A DNA stretch of 64,000 bases, taken from Hymenobacter sp. BT559 (GTDB lineage Bacteria > Bacteroidota > Bacteroidia > Cytophagales > Hymenobacteraceae). Shown here in pieces: positions 41,744 through 49,993 of the stretch (positions within the stretch are counted from its first letter, which is position 1; the number at the start of each line of letters is the position of its first letter). Under the pieces are notes generated by a model that did no database searches, was not told where the DNA came from, and worked only from the letters and a program-made list of their open reading frames with translations. The position numbers were made by a program, and so were the translations under genes. Location: contig NZ_JAELXV010000001.1 of the NCBI RefSeq assembly GCF_016427535.1, positions 930,001 to 994,000 on the forward strand, in the 5' to 3' direction.

Positions 41744-43372
41744 ATGAACGTCGAGTTCAACCGCAACGAAGACCACCTCCAGCAGCTCACGTACCAGCTG
41801 CGCAAAAAGCTCGAAAAAGTGGCCCTAGGGGGCGGCGAAAAGCGTATTGCCGCCCATAAGGCCAAGGGCAAGCTCACGGCCCGCGAGCGCATCAATTACC
41901 TGCTCGATAAGGGCGCGTCCCAGGTCGAAATTGGCGCCTTCGCCGGCGAGGGTATGTACCCCGAGGAGGGCGGCTGCCCCAGCGGCGGCGTGGTCGTGGT
42001 GATGGGCTACGTGCAGGGCCGCCAGTGCGTGGTAGTAGCCAACGACGCCACCGTGAAGGCCGGGGCCTGGTTTCCCATCACGGCCAAAAAGAACCTGCGA
42101 GCCCAGGAAATCAGCATCGAGAACAAGCTCCCCATCATCTACCTCGTCGATTCGGCGGGCGTGTACCTGCCCATGCAGGACGAGATTTTTCCGGATAAGG
42201 AGCACTTCGGCCGCATTTTCCGCAACAACGCCGTGATGTCCTCCATGGGCATCGTGCAGATTTCGGCCATCATGGGGCCCTGCGTGGCGGGCGGCGCCTA
42301 CCTACCCATCATGAGCGATGAGGCCATGATAGTGAGCGGCACCGGCTCGGTGTTTCTGGCCGGCTCGTACTTGGTGAAGTCGGCAATCGGCGAAACCATC
42401 GACAACGAGGCCCTAGGTGGTGCGGCTATGCACTCGGAGGTATCGGGCGTGACCGACTACAAGTTTGACACCGATGAGGAGGCGCTCGACCACATCCGCA
42501 ACATTTTCGATAAGCTGGGCGCGCAGCCTGCGGCCGGCTTCAGCCGCGCCGCGCCCGCCGCGCCTAGTTTGCCCGAGAAGGAGCTGTACGGCCTGCTGCC
42601 CGCCGACCGCGCCAAGCCCTACGACATGATGGAAATCATTAACCGGCTGGTTGATAACTCCGAGTTTGAGCCCTACAAAGACCTGTATGGCCAGACGCTC
42701 CTTTGCGGACTTGCGCGCATTGATGGCTGGGCGGTGGGTATCGTAGCCAACCAGCGCAAAATCGTGAAGAGCAAGAAAACCGGCATGCAGATGGGCGGCG
42801 TTATCTACTCCGACTCGGCCGACAAGGCCGCGCGCTTTATCATGAACTGCAACCAAAAGCGCATTCCGCTAGTGTTTCTGCATGACGTGTCGGGGTTTAT
42901 GGTGGGCAGCCAGAGCGAGCAGGGCGGCATCATTAAGGACGGTGCCAAGATGGTGAATGCCATGAGCAACAGCGTAGTACCTAAGTTCACGGTGATAGTG
43001 GGTAATAGCTACGGCGCCGGCAACTACGCCATGTGTGGCAAGGCCTACGACCCGCGCCTCATCGTGGCCTGGCCCACTGCCCAGCTCGCCGTAATGAGCG
43101 GCGCGGCGGCGGCCAATACGCTCCTCCAGATTCAGGTAGCGAGCCTCAAAGCCAAGGGCGAGGTCATCACGCCCGAGGCTGAGAAGGAATTGCTCGACCG
43201 CATTAAGGCCCGCTATGACGAACAATTATCGCCCTACTACGCCGCCGCCCGCCTTTGGGTCGATGCCGTAATTGACCCGCTCGAAACCCGTAGGATTATC
43301 TCGGAGGGAATCAGCGCGGCTAATCACGCGCCGATTGAGAAGGCGTATAACGTGGGCGTTATTCAAGTATGA
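41744..43372 (+). CDS. Acyl-CoA carboxylase beta (carboxyltransferase) subunit
   Basis: A 542-residue carboxyltransferase that moves CO2 from carboxybiotin to an acyl-CoA. YLVDSAGVYLPMQ near residue 145 and PDKEHFGRIFRNN near 159 are close to methylcrotonoyl-CoA carboxylase beta, and MGPCVAGGAYLPIMSDE near 180 and GNSYGAGNYAMCGKAYDPRL near 420 (in pieces) form the CoA/biotin-binding oxyanion pockets. The best guess is MCC-type in leucine breakdown; propionyl-CoA or other acyl groups remain possible. The biotinylated alpha subunit is not adjacent. Its TGA overlaps the next ORF's ATG (ATGATGA). Confidence 0.9.
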   Translation: MNVEFNRNEDHLQQLTYQLRKKLEKVALGGGEKRIAAHKAKGKLTARERINYLLDKGASQVEIGAFAGEGMYPEEGGCPSGGVVVVMGYVQGRQCVVVANDATVKAGAWFPITAKKNLRAQEISIENKLPIIYLVDSAGVYLPMQDEIFPDKEHFGRIFRNNAVMSSMGIVQISAIMGPCVAGGAYLPIMSDEAMIVSGTGSVFLAGSYLVKSAIGETIDNEALGGAAMHSEVSGVTDYKFDTDEEALDHIRNIFDKLGAQPAAGFSRAAPAAPSLPEKELYGLLPADRAKPYDMMEIINRLVDNSEFEPYKDLYGQTLLCGLARIDGWAVGIVANQRKIVKSKKTGMQMGGVIYSDSADKAARFIMNCNQKRIPLVFLHDVSGFMVGSQSEQGGIIKDGAKMVNAMSNSVVPKFTVIVGNSYGAGNYAMCGKAYDPRLIVAWPTAQLAVMSGAAAANTLLQIQVASLKAKGEVITPEAEKELLDRIKARYDEQLSPYYAAARLWVDAVIDPLETRRIISEGISAANHAPIEKAYNVGVIQV

Positions 43373-43872
43373 TGACTATTCAGATAGAGAATAGCAATCA
43401 GCTTCGCTGGCAAACTGATTTTGAGCGGCTATTGGCTCCCATAAGGCAACAGATAGAGCCACTTAATTGGCTCATTACCGATTTGCGGTATCATTTTATT
43501 GATGACAAAGAACCGCAAGAAATCCCTGCCTGGGATATAGAATGGGGGACTGAGAGGCAGTTTGCCCTAGTATTAGGTAAAGAGCTTTGGGAGTCGGTAG
43601 CTAACCGGGATATTCAGGTAGTTTGGGGTGTTTTCTGCGGAATGATAGGAGAGGTACCAAGCATCCCCGATAATGAATTGCCTTATGCTGATGGAAACAA
43701 GCAAATGTGGACCGAACCTGAATCCTTTCAGCTTGCTAATAGTCAGATAGAAATAATATGCTGGGATAGTGCTCTTACTTGGATAAAATTTCAAAATGAA
43801 AATTTGGGTGCGCAATTTTTACTCTTGTTCCCGGAGGGTAAAATTTTGCTAAATCCTGATGCCACCGTGTAG
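43369..43872 (+). CDS. AT-rich orphan protein, 167 residues, possibly immunity-like
   Basis: The start ATG (43369) overlaps the stop of the carboxylase gene by four bases, so it may be translationally coupled. By rough count it is near 40% GC against about 60% around it, and its codon use is AT-rich, which suggests recent acquisition. The protein is acidic and aromatic-rich with no signal peptide: EPLNWLITDLRYHFIDD near residue 30, QVVWGVFCGMIGEVPSI near residue 83, IEIICWDSALTWIKF near residue 125. The strand pattern and WGVFxG and CWDS motifs recall small toxin-immunity proteins (DUF2691-like), but no toxin lies next to it. I give this as a weak hint only. Confidence 0.55.
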   Translation: MMTIQIENSNQLRWQTDFERLLAPIRQQIEPLNWLITDLRYHFIDDKEPQEIPAWDIEWGTERQFALVLGKELWESVANRDIQVVWGVFCGMIGEVPSIPDNELPYADGNKQMWTEPESFQLANSQIEIICWDSALTWIKFQNENLGAQFLLLFPEGKILLNPDATV

Positions 43873-44080
43873 CCATAGTAGGGCGAGTTTGGCGAAGTAT
43901 AGTTCGTGCCGGACATAACGTGAGGGACTACACTGCCGCGTCAGTGGCAAATCGACTGTATACCTATTCTGACTATCTCGCGTGTAGCCAAGTTCTGGTG
44001 GGTCTGTAAAACGACTACGACCTGAAAGAAGCGCAACGCGCTCACGGCGCCGACTTCGACCGCTATTCCTGCCTTCACCC
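43873..44080. other. Non-coding stretch with possible gene remnant
   Basis: About 200 bases with no supported gene. Composition returns to the GC-rich norm after about 44000. Short open pieces may be relics of a gene displaced by the AT-rich insertion, but nothing is recognisable. Confidence 0.4.
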
Positions 44081-44108
44081 AAAAAGCCGCCGCCTAAGCG
44101 GCTTTTTG
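44081..44108 (+). terminator. Terminator after the AT-rich orphan
   Basis: AAAAAGCCGC-cgcctaa-GCGGCTTTTTG; stem ten pairs with T run. Confidence 0.82.
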
Positions 44109-44157
44109 TTTGCCTAGCTACGTATACGCGCTCAAAAAGCCCGCCGCTTGCCGGCCC

Positions 44158-44165
44158 TACTTTTG
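44158..44165 (+). promoter_or_regulatory. Promoter -7 box of the DAC-fold gene
   Basis: TACTTTTG, perfect consensus, 18 bases before the first in-frame ATG (44184) and 66 before the preferred one (44232). Confidence 0.65.
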
Positions 44166-44231
44166 GGAGCCTAAACCCAAGTAATGCAGACTAGCGGCTT
44201 CCAACGCGGCCCGCCAACGCAAAAATCACCC

Positions 44232-45488
44232 ATGAACGGCGAAGACTTTCGGCTTATCGTCCAAACCTATATCTGCCCCATTCTGGCTGGCTCCGTTATC
44301 ACACCGCAGCTGCTGGAGGCCGAGGGCAGCACGCACGCGCTAGCTGCTCTCAAAAGCAATGGGCAGGCCATGCACCTTAGCCCTAGTAAAAAGGCGGGCT
44401 ACAAGGTTGAGATAACGCGCCACCAGCCTTTTAGCAGCGACGATACGAAGCTGATAGAAGCCATCATAACCCAAATTGCGGGCAATTTTGACAAAACGCT
44501 GGCCCTCTACCAGGAGCGGGTTATCAGCTATGCCATCGAGCTGGGGTTGTGTCGGTTTTTGTGCGCGCCCGAGTACGTGATGCTGGCGGGCATCTTGGAT
44601 GGGTTCGCAAATTGGTCGGCGCGCACGTATGAGGGGCGCAAGCCCACGTTTACCATCGTGGTCGATTTTGAGGATAAGCAAGTAGTTGATAAGCAGCATC
44701 CGTCGATTCTAAACGTGTTGACGGAGGACTTCTTTGCCCCACTCTCGAACAGCGTGGAAAGCGGCATTCTGGTTTCCACGCAGGGCGCGCTGCTGGGCTA
44801 CGTGTCATTTTTGGAAGGTGAACTGCAAAACAATTCCTACGCCCCGTCGCGGTTTATGTCGGTGGCCAATTATGCCGACAAGGAGCGGGCGTGCTTCACG
44901 CTGACCAATAACGGCGAGGTGTTGATTTTCAAGGATAAGAAGCTGTATTTTTCGAAGCGCAACGGCGGCTGGAGCTACTACAACCACGACTCGACCATGC
45001 GGATGATGGCCGGCAGCTCCACCGTCGTGAAGCGCGCCATGTACGAAACCATCCTCGACGTATCCTTCGCCCGCACCGGCGGCTGCCTGGCAGCCGTGGC
45101 ACTAGCCCACGAGAAAAACCTGATAAAGGACGGTGGCCGCCACCCCGACAGCACAATCAAGGAAGCCGATTTGCTGGCCCATCCATCGTCGGTAAAAAGT
45201 CAGGCTATCAGGCAGCTAGTGCGGGGGCGAAAGTTTCAGCACATCAGCCGCACCCTGCGCAAAGAGCTGGTAGGCATCGACGGCGCTACCATTCTGAACT
45301 ACCGGGGCGACATTCTGGCCGTGGGCGCGATTATCAAAATCAGTGGGGGTAGTACGGGCGGCGGCCGCCTGGCCGCCACCGAAACCCTGGCCCCGCATGG
45401 CACCGCCATCAAAATCTCGGCCGATGGCATGGTTAAGGCGTTCAACGCGGTGAAGGCTGGCGAGCCGGAAGTGGCGTTTAAATTATAA
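44232..45488 (+). CDS. Divergent diadenylate-cyclase (DisA_N/DAC)-fold protein
   Basis: A 418-residue soluble protein (an in-frame ATG at 44184 would add 16 residues). The C-terminal part reads like a DAC domain: TILDVSFARTGGCLAAVALA near residue 273, then ELVGIDGATILNYRGDILAVGAIIK with DGA at residues 350-352, and GGGRLAAT near residue 379 where canonical enzymes have GTRHRAA. It ends with AIKISADGMVKAFNAVKAGEP, matching the family's closing strand. The N-terminal 250 residues could be a sensor domain like those named DACNx in comparative work. The RHR replacement by RLA raises doubt about catalysis. It is therefore a candidate cyclic-di-AMP synthase or an inactive nucleotide sensor. Confidence 0.65.
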   Translation: MNGEDFRLIVQTYICPILAGSVITPQLLEAEGSTHALAALKSNGQAMHLSPSKKAGYKVEITRHQPFSSDDTKLIEAIITQIAGNFDKTLALYQERVISYAIELGLCRFLCAPEYVMLAGILDGFANWSARTYEGRKPTFTIVVDFEDKQVVDKQHPSILNVLTEDFFAPLSNSVESGILVSTQGALLGYVSFLEGELQNNSYAPSRFMSVANYADKERACFTLTNNGEVLIFKDKKLYFSKRNGGWSYYNHDSTMRMMAGSSTVVKRAMYETILDVSFARTGGCLAAVALAHEKNLIKDGGRHPDSTIKEADLLAHPSSVKSQAIRQLVRGRKFQHISRTLRKELVGIDGATILNYRGDILAVGAIIKISGGSTGGGRLAATETLAPHGTAIKISADGMVKAFNAVKAGEPEVAFKL

Positions 45489-45574
45489 GGCCCTAGGTGG
45501 CACAGGCCTCTAGTTTTTGGCGCAAGCGCTCAAGAGAGGACAAGCGAAGCCAGTTACTCATTCGTAGCGCCTAT

Positions 45575-46018
45575 ATGAAAGTAAGCCGTATGAAAATACC
45601 TAAATTCATAGCTGCATTTCCACTGTTGCTTTCCCTATCGGCGTTTGGGCAAGGCAACGCATCGCTAACGGATGTGCAGCCAGCCCAAACGGGTCCCGCC
45701 CAGATGTTTTTTGCCTCCATGGTAGCGGGCTGCGGGGTGGCAGACTCATTGGCCAAGCTGGATATTAAGAAGCAGATGCCGTTTCTGCTGTTAAAAGGAG
45801 GTATTGCCTCAGTCGTTCACGTGCCCACCGACTCATTGGCAGAGCAAAAATTCCAGTTTCACTACTATGATTTTGGTTGCTCCGGGCCCGATGAGGCCTG
45901 CGTGCTGGGGTACAACCAGCGCATATTTGAGTACCTGACCAGCAAGTATGGCAAGCGGTGGCTGAAAGCAGTGAGGCGAGATGTGGTGGGGCTCAAAGAA
46001 TGGAAGCGCACCCAGTAG
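45575..46018 (+). CDS. Exported hypothetical protein, 147 residues
   Basis: Starts at MKVSRMKIPK (45575; a second ATG at 45590) with a signal peptide ending near AFGQ. The body has paired Cys in FGCSGPDEACVLGYN and a helical end FEYLTSKYGKRWLKAVRRDV. I do not recognise a family. It follows the DAC-fold gene by 86 bases and could share its transcript, but nothing in it shows a link. Confidence 0.55.
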   Translation: MKVSRMKIPKFIAAFPLLLSLSAFGQGNASLTDVQPAQTGPAQMFFASMVAGCGVADSLAKLDIKKQMPFLLLKGGIASVVHVPTDSLAEQKFQFHYYDFGCSGPDEACVLGYNQRIFEYLTSKYGKRWLKAVRRDVVGLKEWKRTQ

Positions 46019-46108
46019 GGGCGGGGCAAGTAGGGCCAGCACCTTAGCCCGACTGGTACATGAGCTATTGCTGGCGTGACGGCCATGTTTTTGGCTTCAT
46101 CCTATAGA

Positions 46109-46116
46109 TACCTTTG
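46109..46116 (+). promoter_or_regulatory. Promoter of the DUF2490 gene
   Basis: TACCTTTG, perfect -7 consensus, with TTTTTGG at 46088-46094 about 15 bases upstream as a plausible -33 element. Confidence 0.68.
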
Positions 46117-46156
46117 TGACGCAGCTGTTACCAAATAGGGCTGTTATTGTTACCAC

Positions 46157-46942
46157 ATGCGTATTTCTACTTTCGCGGGATTGCTGCTGGCGCTGGGAGC
46201 TGCCGGACGGGCCCATGCCCAAGCCCTTAACCCTGAGCAGCCTTGGGGCAGCTGGCTGGTGGGCACGGTACAGCTGCCGGGCACCGCTACTAGCCGCTGG
46301 GGAGGCTTTGCCGAAGTGCAGGTGCGTACCAACGCCGTTTTCCACGACTACTTCTACAACGAACTGAAGGCGGGCGGAAGCTTTGACATCGACCCCAACT
46401 TTACGGCGACCGTAGCGGGCGGCCGCTACACTACCTCCGATTACCAGGACCTAGGCGCCGGCCCGCTCAACAACGAGAAGCGGCTGTGGGAGCAGTTAGT
46501 ACTCACGCAGTACTCGCACCGCCTCAAGCTCGAGCACCGCTACCGCATCGAGCAGCGGTGGTTTACGTTTCGCGATGACCGCACCGAGTTTCGGCAGCGC
46601 TTTCGCTACCGCCTCAATGCGTTTCTGCCCCTTGGTCACCAAAAGATTGAGCCCGGCACGGCCTTTCTGGTGGCTTACGACGAGGTTTTTCTTAACCCTA
46701 GGGGGCCAGTTTTTGAGCGTAACCGCGTGTATGGCGGCATAGGCTACCAGTTCAACAAGCACCTGTTTTTGCAGGTCGGCTACGTCAACCAGGCCAACTA
46801 CAACTATACCGCCAGCCAGGGGCAGTTCATCTTGCAAAACACGGCCGCCAAAAATAATGTGGTGCTGAACGTGACTTACAAGATTTTGCATAAGAATGCC
46901 AAAGCGCAGCCCGTGGAAAAGTTGCCCTCGCAGCCCGACTAA
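46157..46942 (+). CDS. DUF2490 outer-membrane beta-barrel protein
   Basis: A 261-residue outer-membrane protein: signal peptide (ending near GRAHAQA, residue 22) then about ten amphipathic strands (WGGFAEVQVRTN, LEHRYRIEQRWF, FRQRFRYRLNAFLPL, LFLQVGYVNQAN) and a C-terminal VVLNVTYKI. The order matches DUF2490, a Bacteroidota barrel of unknown function. It has its own clear promoter. The 270 bases after it hold a promoter and operator for the ABC operon. Confidence 0.85.
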   Translation: MRISTFAGLLLALGAAGRAHAQALNPEQPWGSWLVGTVQLPGTATSRWGGFAEVQVRTNAVFHDYFYNELKAGGSFDIDPNFTATVAGGRYTTSDYQDLGAGPLNNEKRLWEQLVLTQYSHRLKLEHRYRIEQRWFTFRDDRTEFRQRFRYRLNAFLPLGHQKIEPGTAFLVAYDEVFLNPRGPVFERNRVYGGIGYQFNKHLFLQVGYVNQANYNYTASQGQFILQNTAAKNNVVLNVTYKILHKNAKAQPVEKLPSQPD

Positions 46943-47165
46943 GCGCTGGCCTACCTAGGCTAGTGTGGCGGCCTTGCTCATCCGAAAGCAGGCCGCAGTC
47001 GCGGGCAGCCAGGTAGTATAGTACTCTTATTGGAGCTTCCAAAAAATGCCCTAGATGGCATGTTTAGGCGCTTTTGTGCCATAGCCGCAGTAGCAGAAGG
47101 CAATACTTTGCCCGGGGAGTAAAAATAAATATGCAGCAAACGGTATCAATGTGGCGTAATGTGTC

Positions 47166-47173
47166 TACGTTTG
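47166..47173 (+). promoter_or_regulatory. Promoter -7 box of the ABC/GntR operon
   Basis: TACGTTTG, perfect consensus, 39 bases before the ATPase gene. Confidence 0.75.
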
Positions 47174-47199
47174 TAGTGTACTAGTAATGTAGAACACTA
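47174..47199 (+). promoter_or_regulatory. Putative GntR operator
   Basis: Inverted repeat TAGTGT...ACACTA with an inner palindrome TACTAGTA (47179-47186), placed right after the -7 box where a repressor would block initiation. The likely binder is the YtrA-type regulator encoded third in the operon, which would make it autoregulatory. Confidence 0.65.
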
Positions 47200-47212
47200 A
47201 AGCGCCTTTCAC

Positions 47213-48070
47213 ATGGTCCGCATCCGCAACCTGCACTTTGGCTACTCCCGCCAAACGCTCCAACTCGAAAACCTGAATCTGGATTTGCAACGCGGCCGCA
47301 TCTACGGCCTGCTGGGCAAGAATGGCGCGGGTAAGTCTACACTGCTCAAAAACATCGTAGGGCTAGCCTTTCCGCAGTCAGGCACCTGCGAGCTGGATGG
47401 CCACGCAGCCGCGCGGCGTCGGCCCGATACCCTGCAAGACCTGTTCTTTCTGCCCGAAGATGTGCAGGTGCCATCGGTGACAGCTACGCAGCTGGCTGCC
47501 AGCACGGGCGTGTTCTACCCGCGCTTCGACGAAGGCGCCTTTCACGAGTACCTGCGAGAGCTCGACGTGCCGTCGATGACGCAGCTCACGGCCCTCAGCT
47601 ATGGCCAGCAGAAGAAGGTGCTGATTGCCTTTGCCCTAGCTACCAACACCAGCCTGCTAGTATTAGACGAGCCTACCAATGGCCTCGACATTCCGAGCAA
47701 GGCGCAGTTTCGCAAGCTGGTGGCGCGGGCGTTGGGGGAGGAGCGGTGCGTCATCATCTCCACGCACCAAGTGCGTGACCTCGATAGCCTCATCGACACG
47801 GTACTGGTGCTGCACGAGCGCCGCGTGGTGCTCAACAAAACCATCGACCAGCTCAGCGAGCAGCTCAGCTTTGGCACGGCGCCGGTGGGCACAGCCGCGG
47901 CCGATGCGCTGTATGCCGAAGTGGCGGCGCGGGGCCAGCAGGTCATTCGGCCCAACCACGCCGGGGCCTATAGTAAGGTCGATTTGGAATTGCTTTTTAA
48001 TGCCTTAACCGGTCCGCAGTCGGCCGTGGCTTCCTACCTAACCCAGCGCCAACATGAACCAGTCCTTTAA
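47213..48070 (+). CDS. ABC transporter ATP-binding protein (YtrB-like)
   Basis: A 285-residue ABC ATPase: Walker A LLGKNGAGKSTLL near residue 33, signature TALSYGQQKKVLIAFALA near residue 126, Walker B LLVLDEPTNGLD near residue 148, and switch His in IISTHQVRDLDS near residue 182. The next gene (overlapping by 17 bases) is its permease. This type with a YtrA regulator exports small molecules or responds to envelope stress in other bacteria; here the substrate is unknown. Confidence 0.9.
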   Translation: MVRIRNLHFGYSRQTLQLENLNLDLQRGRIYGLLGKNGAGKSTLLKNIVGLAFPQSGTCELDGHAAARRRPDTLQDLFFLPEDVQVPSVTATQLAASTGVFYPRFDEGAFHEYLRELDVPSMTQLTALSYGQQKKVLIAFALATNTSLLVLDEPTNGLDIPSKAQFRKLVARALGEERCVIISTHQVRDLDSLIDTVLVLHERRVVLNKTIDQLSEQLSFGTAPVGTAAADALYAEVAARGQQVIRPNHAGAYSKVDLELLFNALTGPQSAVASYLTQRQHEPVL

Positions 48071-48806
48071 TCTCGCACGTTTTGGGCGCCTGCTGCGCAA
48101 GCACACCGCCGAGCACGTCATGAGCTATGCCCTAGGGGCGGGCGTGCTGCTGGGCGGCATGCTGGCAGTGATGGGGTTCTTGACCTACATGGGGGGCGGC
48201 CTCAGCCACGACCAGCAAGAAATCTTGTTTACGCTGTTCTTACTGGCGGCCGGCACCTTCTTCGCCACCACCGTGCTAGCTGAATACGGGACTGGCAGCC
48301 GCGCCGCGCTGGCGCTCATGCTGCCCGCGTCGCAGCTCGAGAAGTACTTGGTAGCCTGGGTATTCTCGCTACCAGTCTTCCTGGCAATATTCGTGGCCGA
48401 CTTTTACCTGGTTGACTGGCTAATGATAAGCCTCAGTAGCGAGCCAGATACGGTAGCCAGTGTTTTTCATACCGAGATGCTGACCTCGCTGGGGGGAGTA
48501 TTCTTAGTGGTGCACGGGGTAGCCTTGTTGGGGAGTATCTCGTTTCGGCGGCAGCAGTTTATCAAGACGGGCTTCTTACTGTTTGCCGCGATGGTAGTGC
48601 TTGTTGTTGTCAACTACCAAGTGTTGAGTGCGATGGTAGGGCCGGAGCTGCGAATGTCATTGCCCTTCACCAGCGTGAACCTGAACAATAGCCCCTCTGT
48701 GAGCTTACCGGAGGCAAAAAGCCGCCTGCTGCTTCTCCCATTGCTGGCCTTGGTGCCGCTGCTGTGGGCAGCCGCCTACGCCCGGCTTACCGAGAAGCAG
48801 CTCTAA
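48054..48806 (+). CDS. ABC transporter permease
   Basis: A 250-residue inner-membrane protein with six hydrophobic helices (for instance VLLGGMLAVMGFLTYMGGG, ILFTLFLLAAGTFFATTVLA, FLLFAAMVVLVVVNYQVL). It overlaps the ATPase gene and has no ATPase motif. The LMLPASQLEKYLVAWVFSLPVF segment near residue 83 (read in pieces) is a conserved permease feature. Paired with the preceding gene by overlap. Confidence 0.85.
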   Translation: MNQSFNLARFGRLLRKHTAEHVMSYALGAGVLLGGMLAVMGFLTYMGGGLSHDQQEILFTLFLLAAGTFFATTVLAEYGTGSRAALALMLPASQLEKYLVAWVFSLPVFLAIFVADFYLVDWLMISLSSEPDTVASVFHTEMLTSLGGVFLVVHGVALLGSISFRRQQFIKTGFLLFAAMVVLVVVNYQVLSAMVGPELRMSLPFTSVNLNNSPSVSLPEAKSRLLLLPLLALVPLLWAAAYARLTEKQL

Positions 48807-48818
48807 TCTGCCTTACTT

Positions 48819-49220
48819 ATGGAATTCAATGATAATGAAGCTATTTACCTGCAAATAGCCGGGTATGTGGGCGAAAATATTCTGCGCCAGCAGTGGCCGC
48901 CCGACCAAAAGATACCATCGGTGCGCGACCTCGCGGCCGAGCTGCAAGTGAACCCCAACACCGTGATGCGCACCTACGAGTTTTTGCAGGGCCAGGGCGT
49001 GGTGTACAATAAGCGTGGCCTGGGCATGTTTGTGGCCCCCGACGCCAGCCAGAAAGTGCAGGCCTTCCGCCGCGAGCGGTTTTTGCAGCAGGAGCTGCCC
49101 GCTTTTTTCAATACCATTTCGCTGCTAGGCATCGGCTTTGAGGAGCTGGCTCAGCGCTACGAGCAGTTTAAGGCCGCGCAGGCCGTTACCCCTTCGCTTT
49201 CGACCCATGAAAAACAGTAG
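48819..49220 (+). CDS. YtrA-subfamily GntR transcriptional regulator
   Basis: A 133-residue repressor: AIYLQIAGYVGENIL, then the winged HTH KIPSVRDLAAELQVNPNTVMRTYEFLQGQGVVYNKRGLGMFV (in pieces, residues 33-75) and a short C-terminal dimerisation helix, as in YtrA. The operon order (ATPase, permease, regulator) is not that of B. subtilis, where the regulator comes first. It likely binds the palindrome at 47174. Confidence 0.9.
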   Translation: MEFNDNEAIYLQIAGYVGENILRQQWPPDQKIPSVRDLAAELQVNPNTVMRTYEFLQGQGVVYNKRGLGMFVAPDASQKVQAFRRERFLQQELPAFFNTISLLGIGFEELAQRYEQFKAAQAVTPSLSTHEKQ

Positions 49221-49935
49221 CAAGTACCTGCTGGCCGCCATATTGGTGCTGCTGGCTTCGCTCACGGCCTACAACATGGCCCTGCGCACCGAGTACCACC
49301 TAGGAGCCTACAAAGACCCGCTGCGCGGCTTTGTCACGCTGCCTCTCACGGGCTTCAGCGAAGTCGACGTGCCGGCCGCTACTACGGTGAATGTGAAGGT
49401 GGTAGCGGGCCCGTTTAGCGTGCGCATCAACCCCCGGGCGCAGGAGTTTGTGCACGTGCGGCAGCAAGGCACGCGGCTGGTAGTAGAAGCCATTTTTCCG
49501 GAGCGCCAGAAGTTTTTGGGCTGGGGCGAGGGCGTTGTGATTAGCTGCCCGCGCCTCACAGCCGTGAGTGCCGATGCGGTGTACCTAGAGGCCGGCCAGC
49601 GGCAGGTCGATAAGGGCTACCCCGACAACCGCATCGTGCGGGTGCAAGGCTTTGTGCAAGACAGCCTGACCGTGCGGGCCGACCACGGCAGCCACCTAGA
49701 GCTGGCCGGCAACCAACTGGCGTTGCTGCGGGCCACTACTGGCGCCTCGCCCGGCAGCCACGCCAGCCTTACCATAGGGGCCGATAACCGGATTGCGGCA
49801 GCCCACCTCGACCTGCAGCATCAAAGTGAAGTAAAAATGAAGGATGTGCTAATTCCGGGGTTGCGCTACCAAGTGTCCGACAGTGCCCAGGCGCTGCTGA
49901 GTGGCGCGGCGCTCCGCAGCTTAGTCCAAAAATGA
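49207..49935 (+). CDS. DUF2807-like head-domain membrane protein
   Basis: A 242-residue protein starting inside the regulator gene (14-base overlap). An N-terminal membrane helix (LLAAILVLLASLTAYNMAL, residues 8-26) precedes a beta-helix-like region (FSEVDVPAATTVNVKVVAGPFSVRI, then RLTAVSADAVYL and LTVRADHGSHLELAGNQLALL), which is the pattern of DUF2807 putative auto-transporter head domains. Operon position suggests a link to the ABC transporter; role unknown. Confidence 0.72.
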   Translation: MKNSSKYLLAAILVLLASLTAYNMALRTEYHLGAYKDPLRGFVTLPLTGFSEVDVPAATTVNVKVVAGPFSVRINPRAQEFVHVRQQGTRLVVEAIFPERQKFLGWGEGVVISCPRLTAVSADAVYLEAGQRQVDKGYPDNRIVRVQGFVQDSLTVRADHGSHLELAGNQLALLRATTGASPGSHASLTIGADNRIAAAHLDLQHQSEVKMKDVLIPGLRYQVSDSAQALLSGAALRSLVQK

Positions 49936-49993
49936 ACGCGGAGACTCGGGTAGCCGTAAGCACAAGCCATTAGCTTATAAACTACCTGATTAC

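Noticed and set aside
43369..45488. A toxin-immunity or anti-phage (CBASS-like) operon made of the AT-rich orphan and the DAC-fold gene.
   Set aside because: A terminator and a separate promoter divide them, and no toxin, effector nuclease, pore or helper gene is present.
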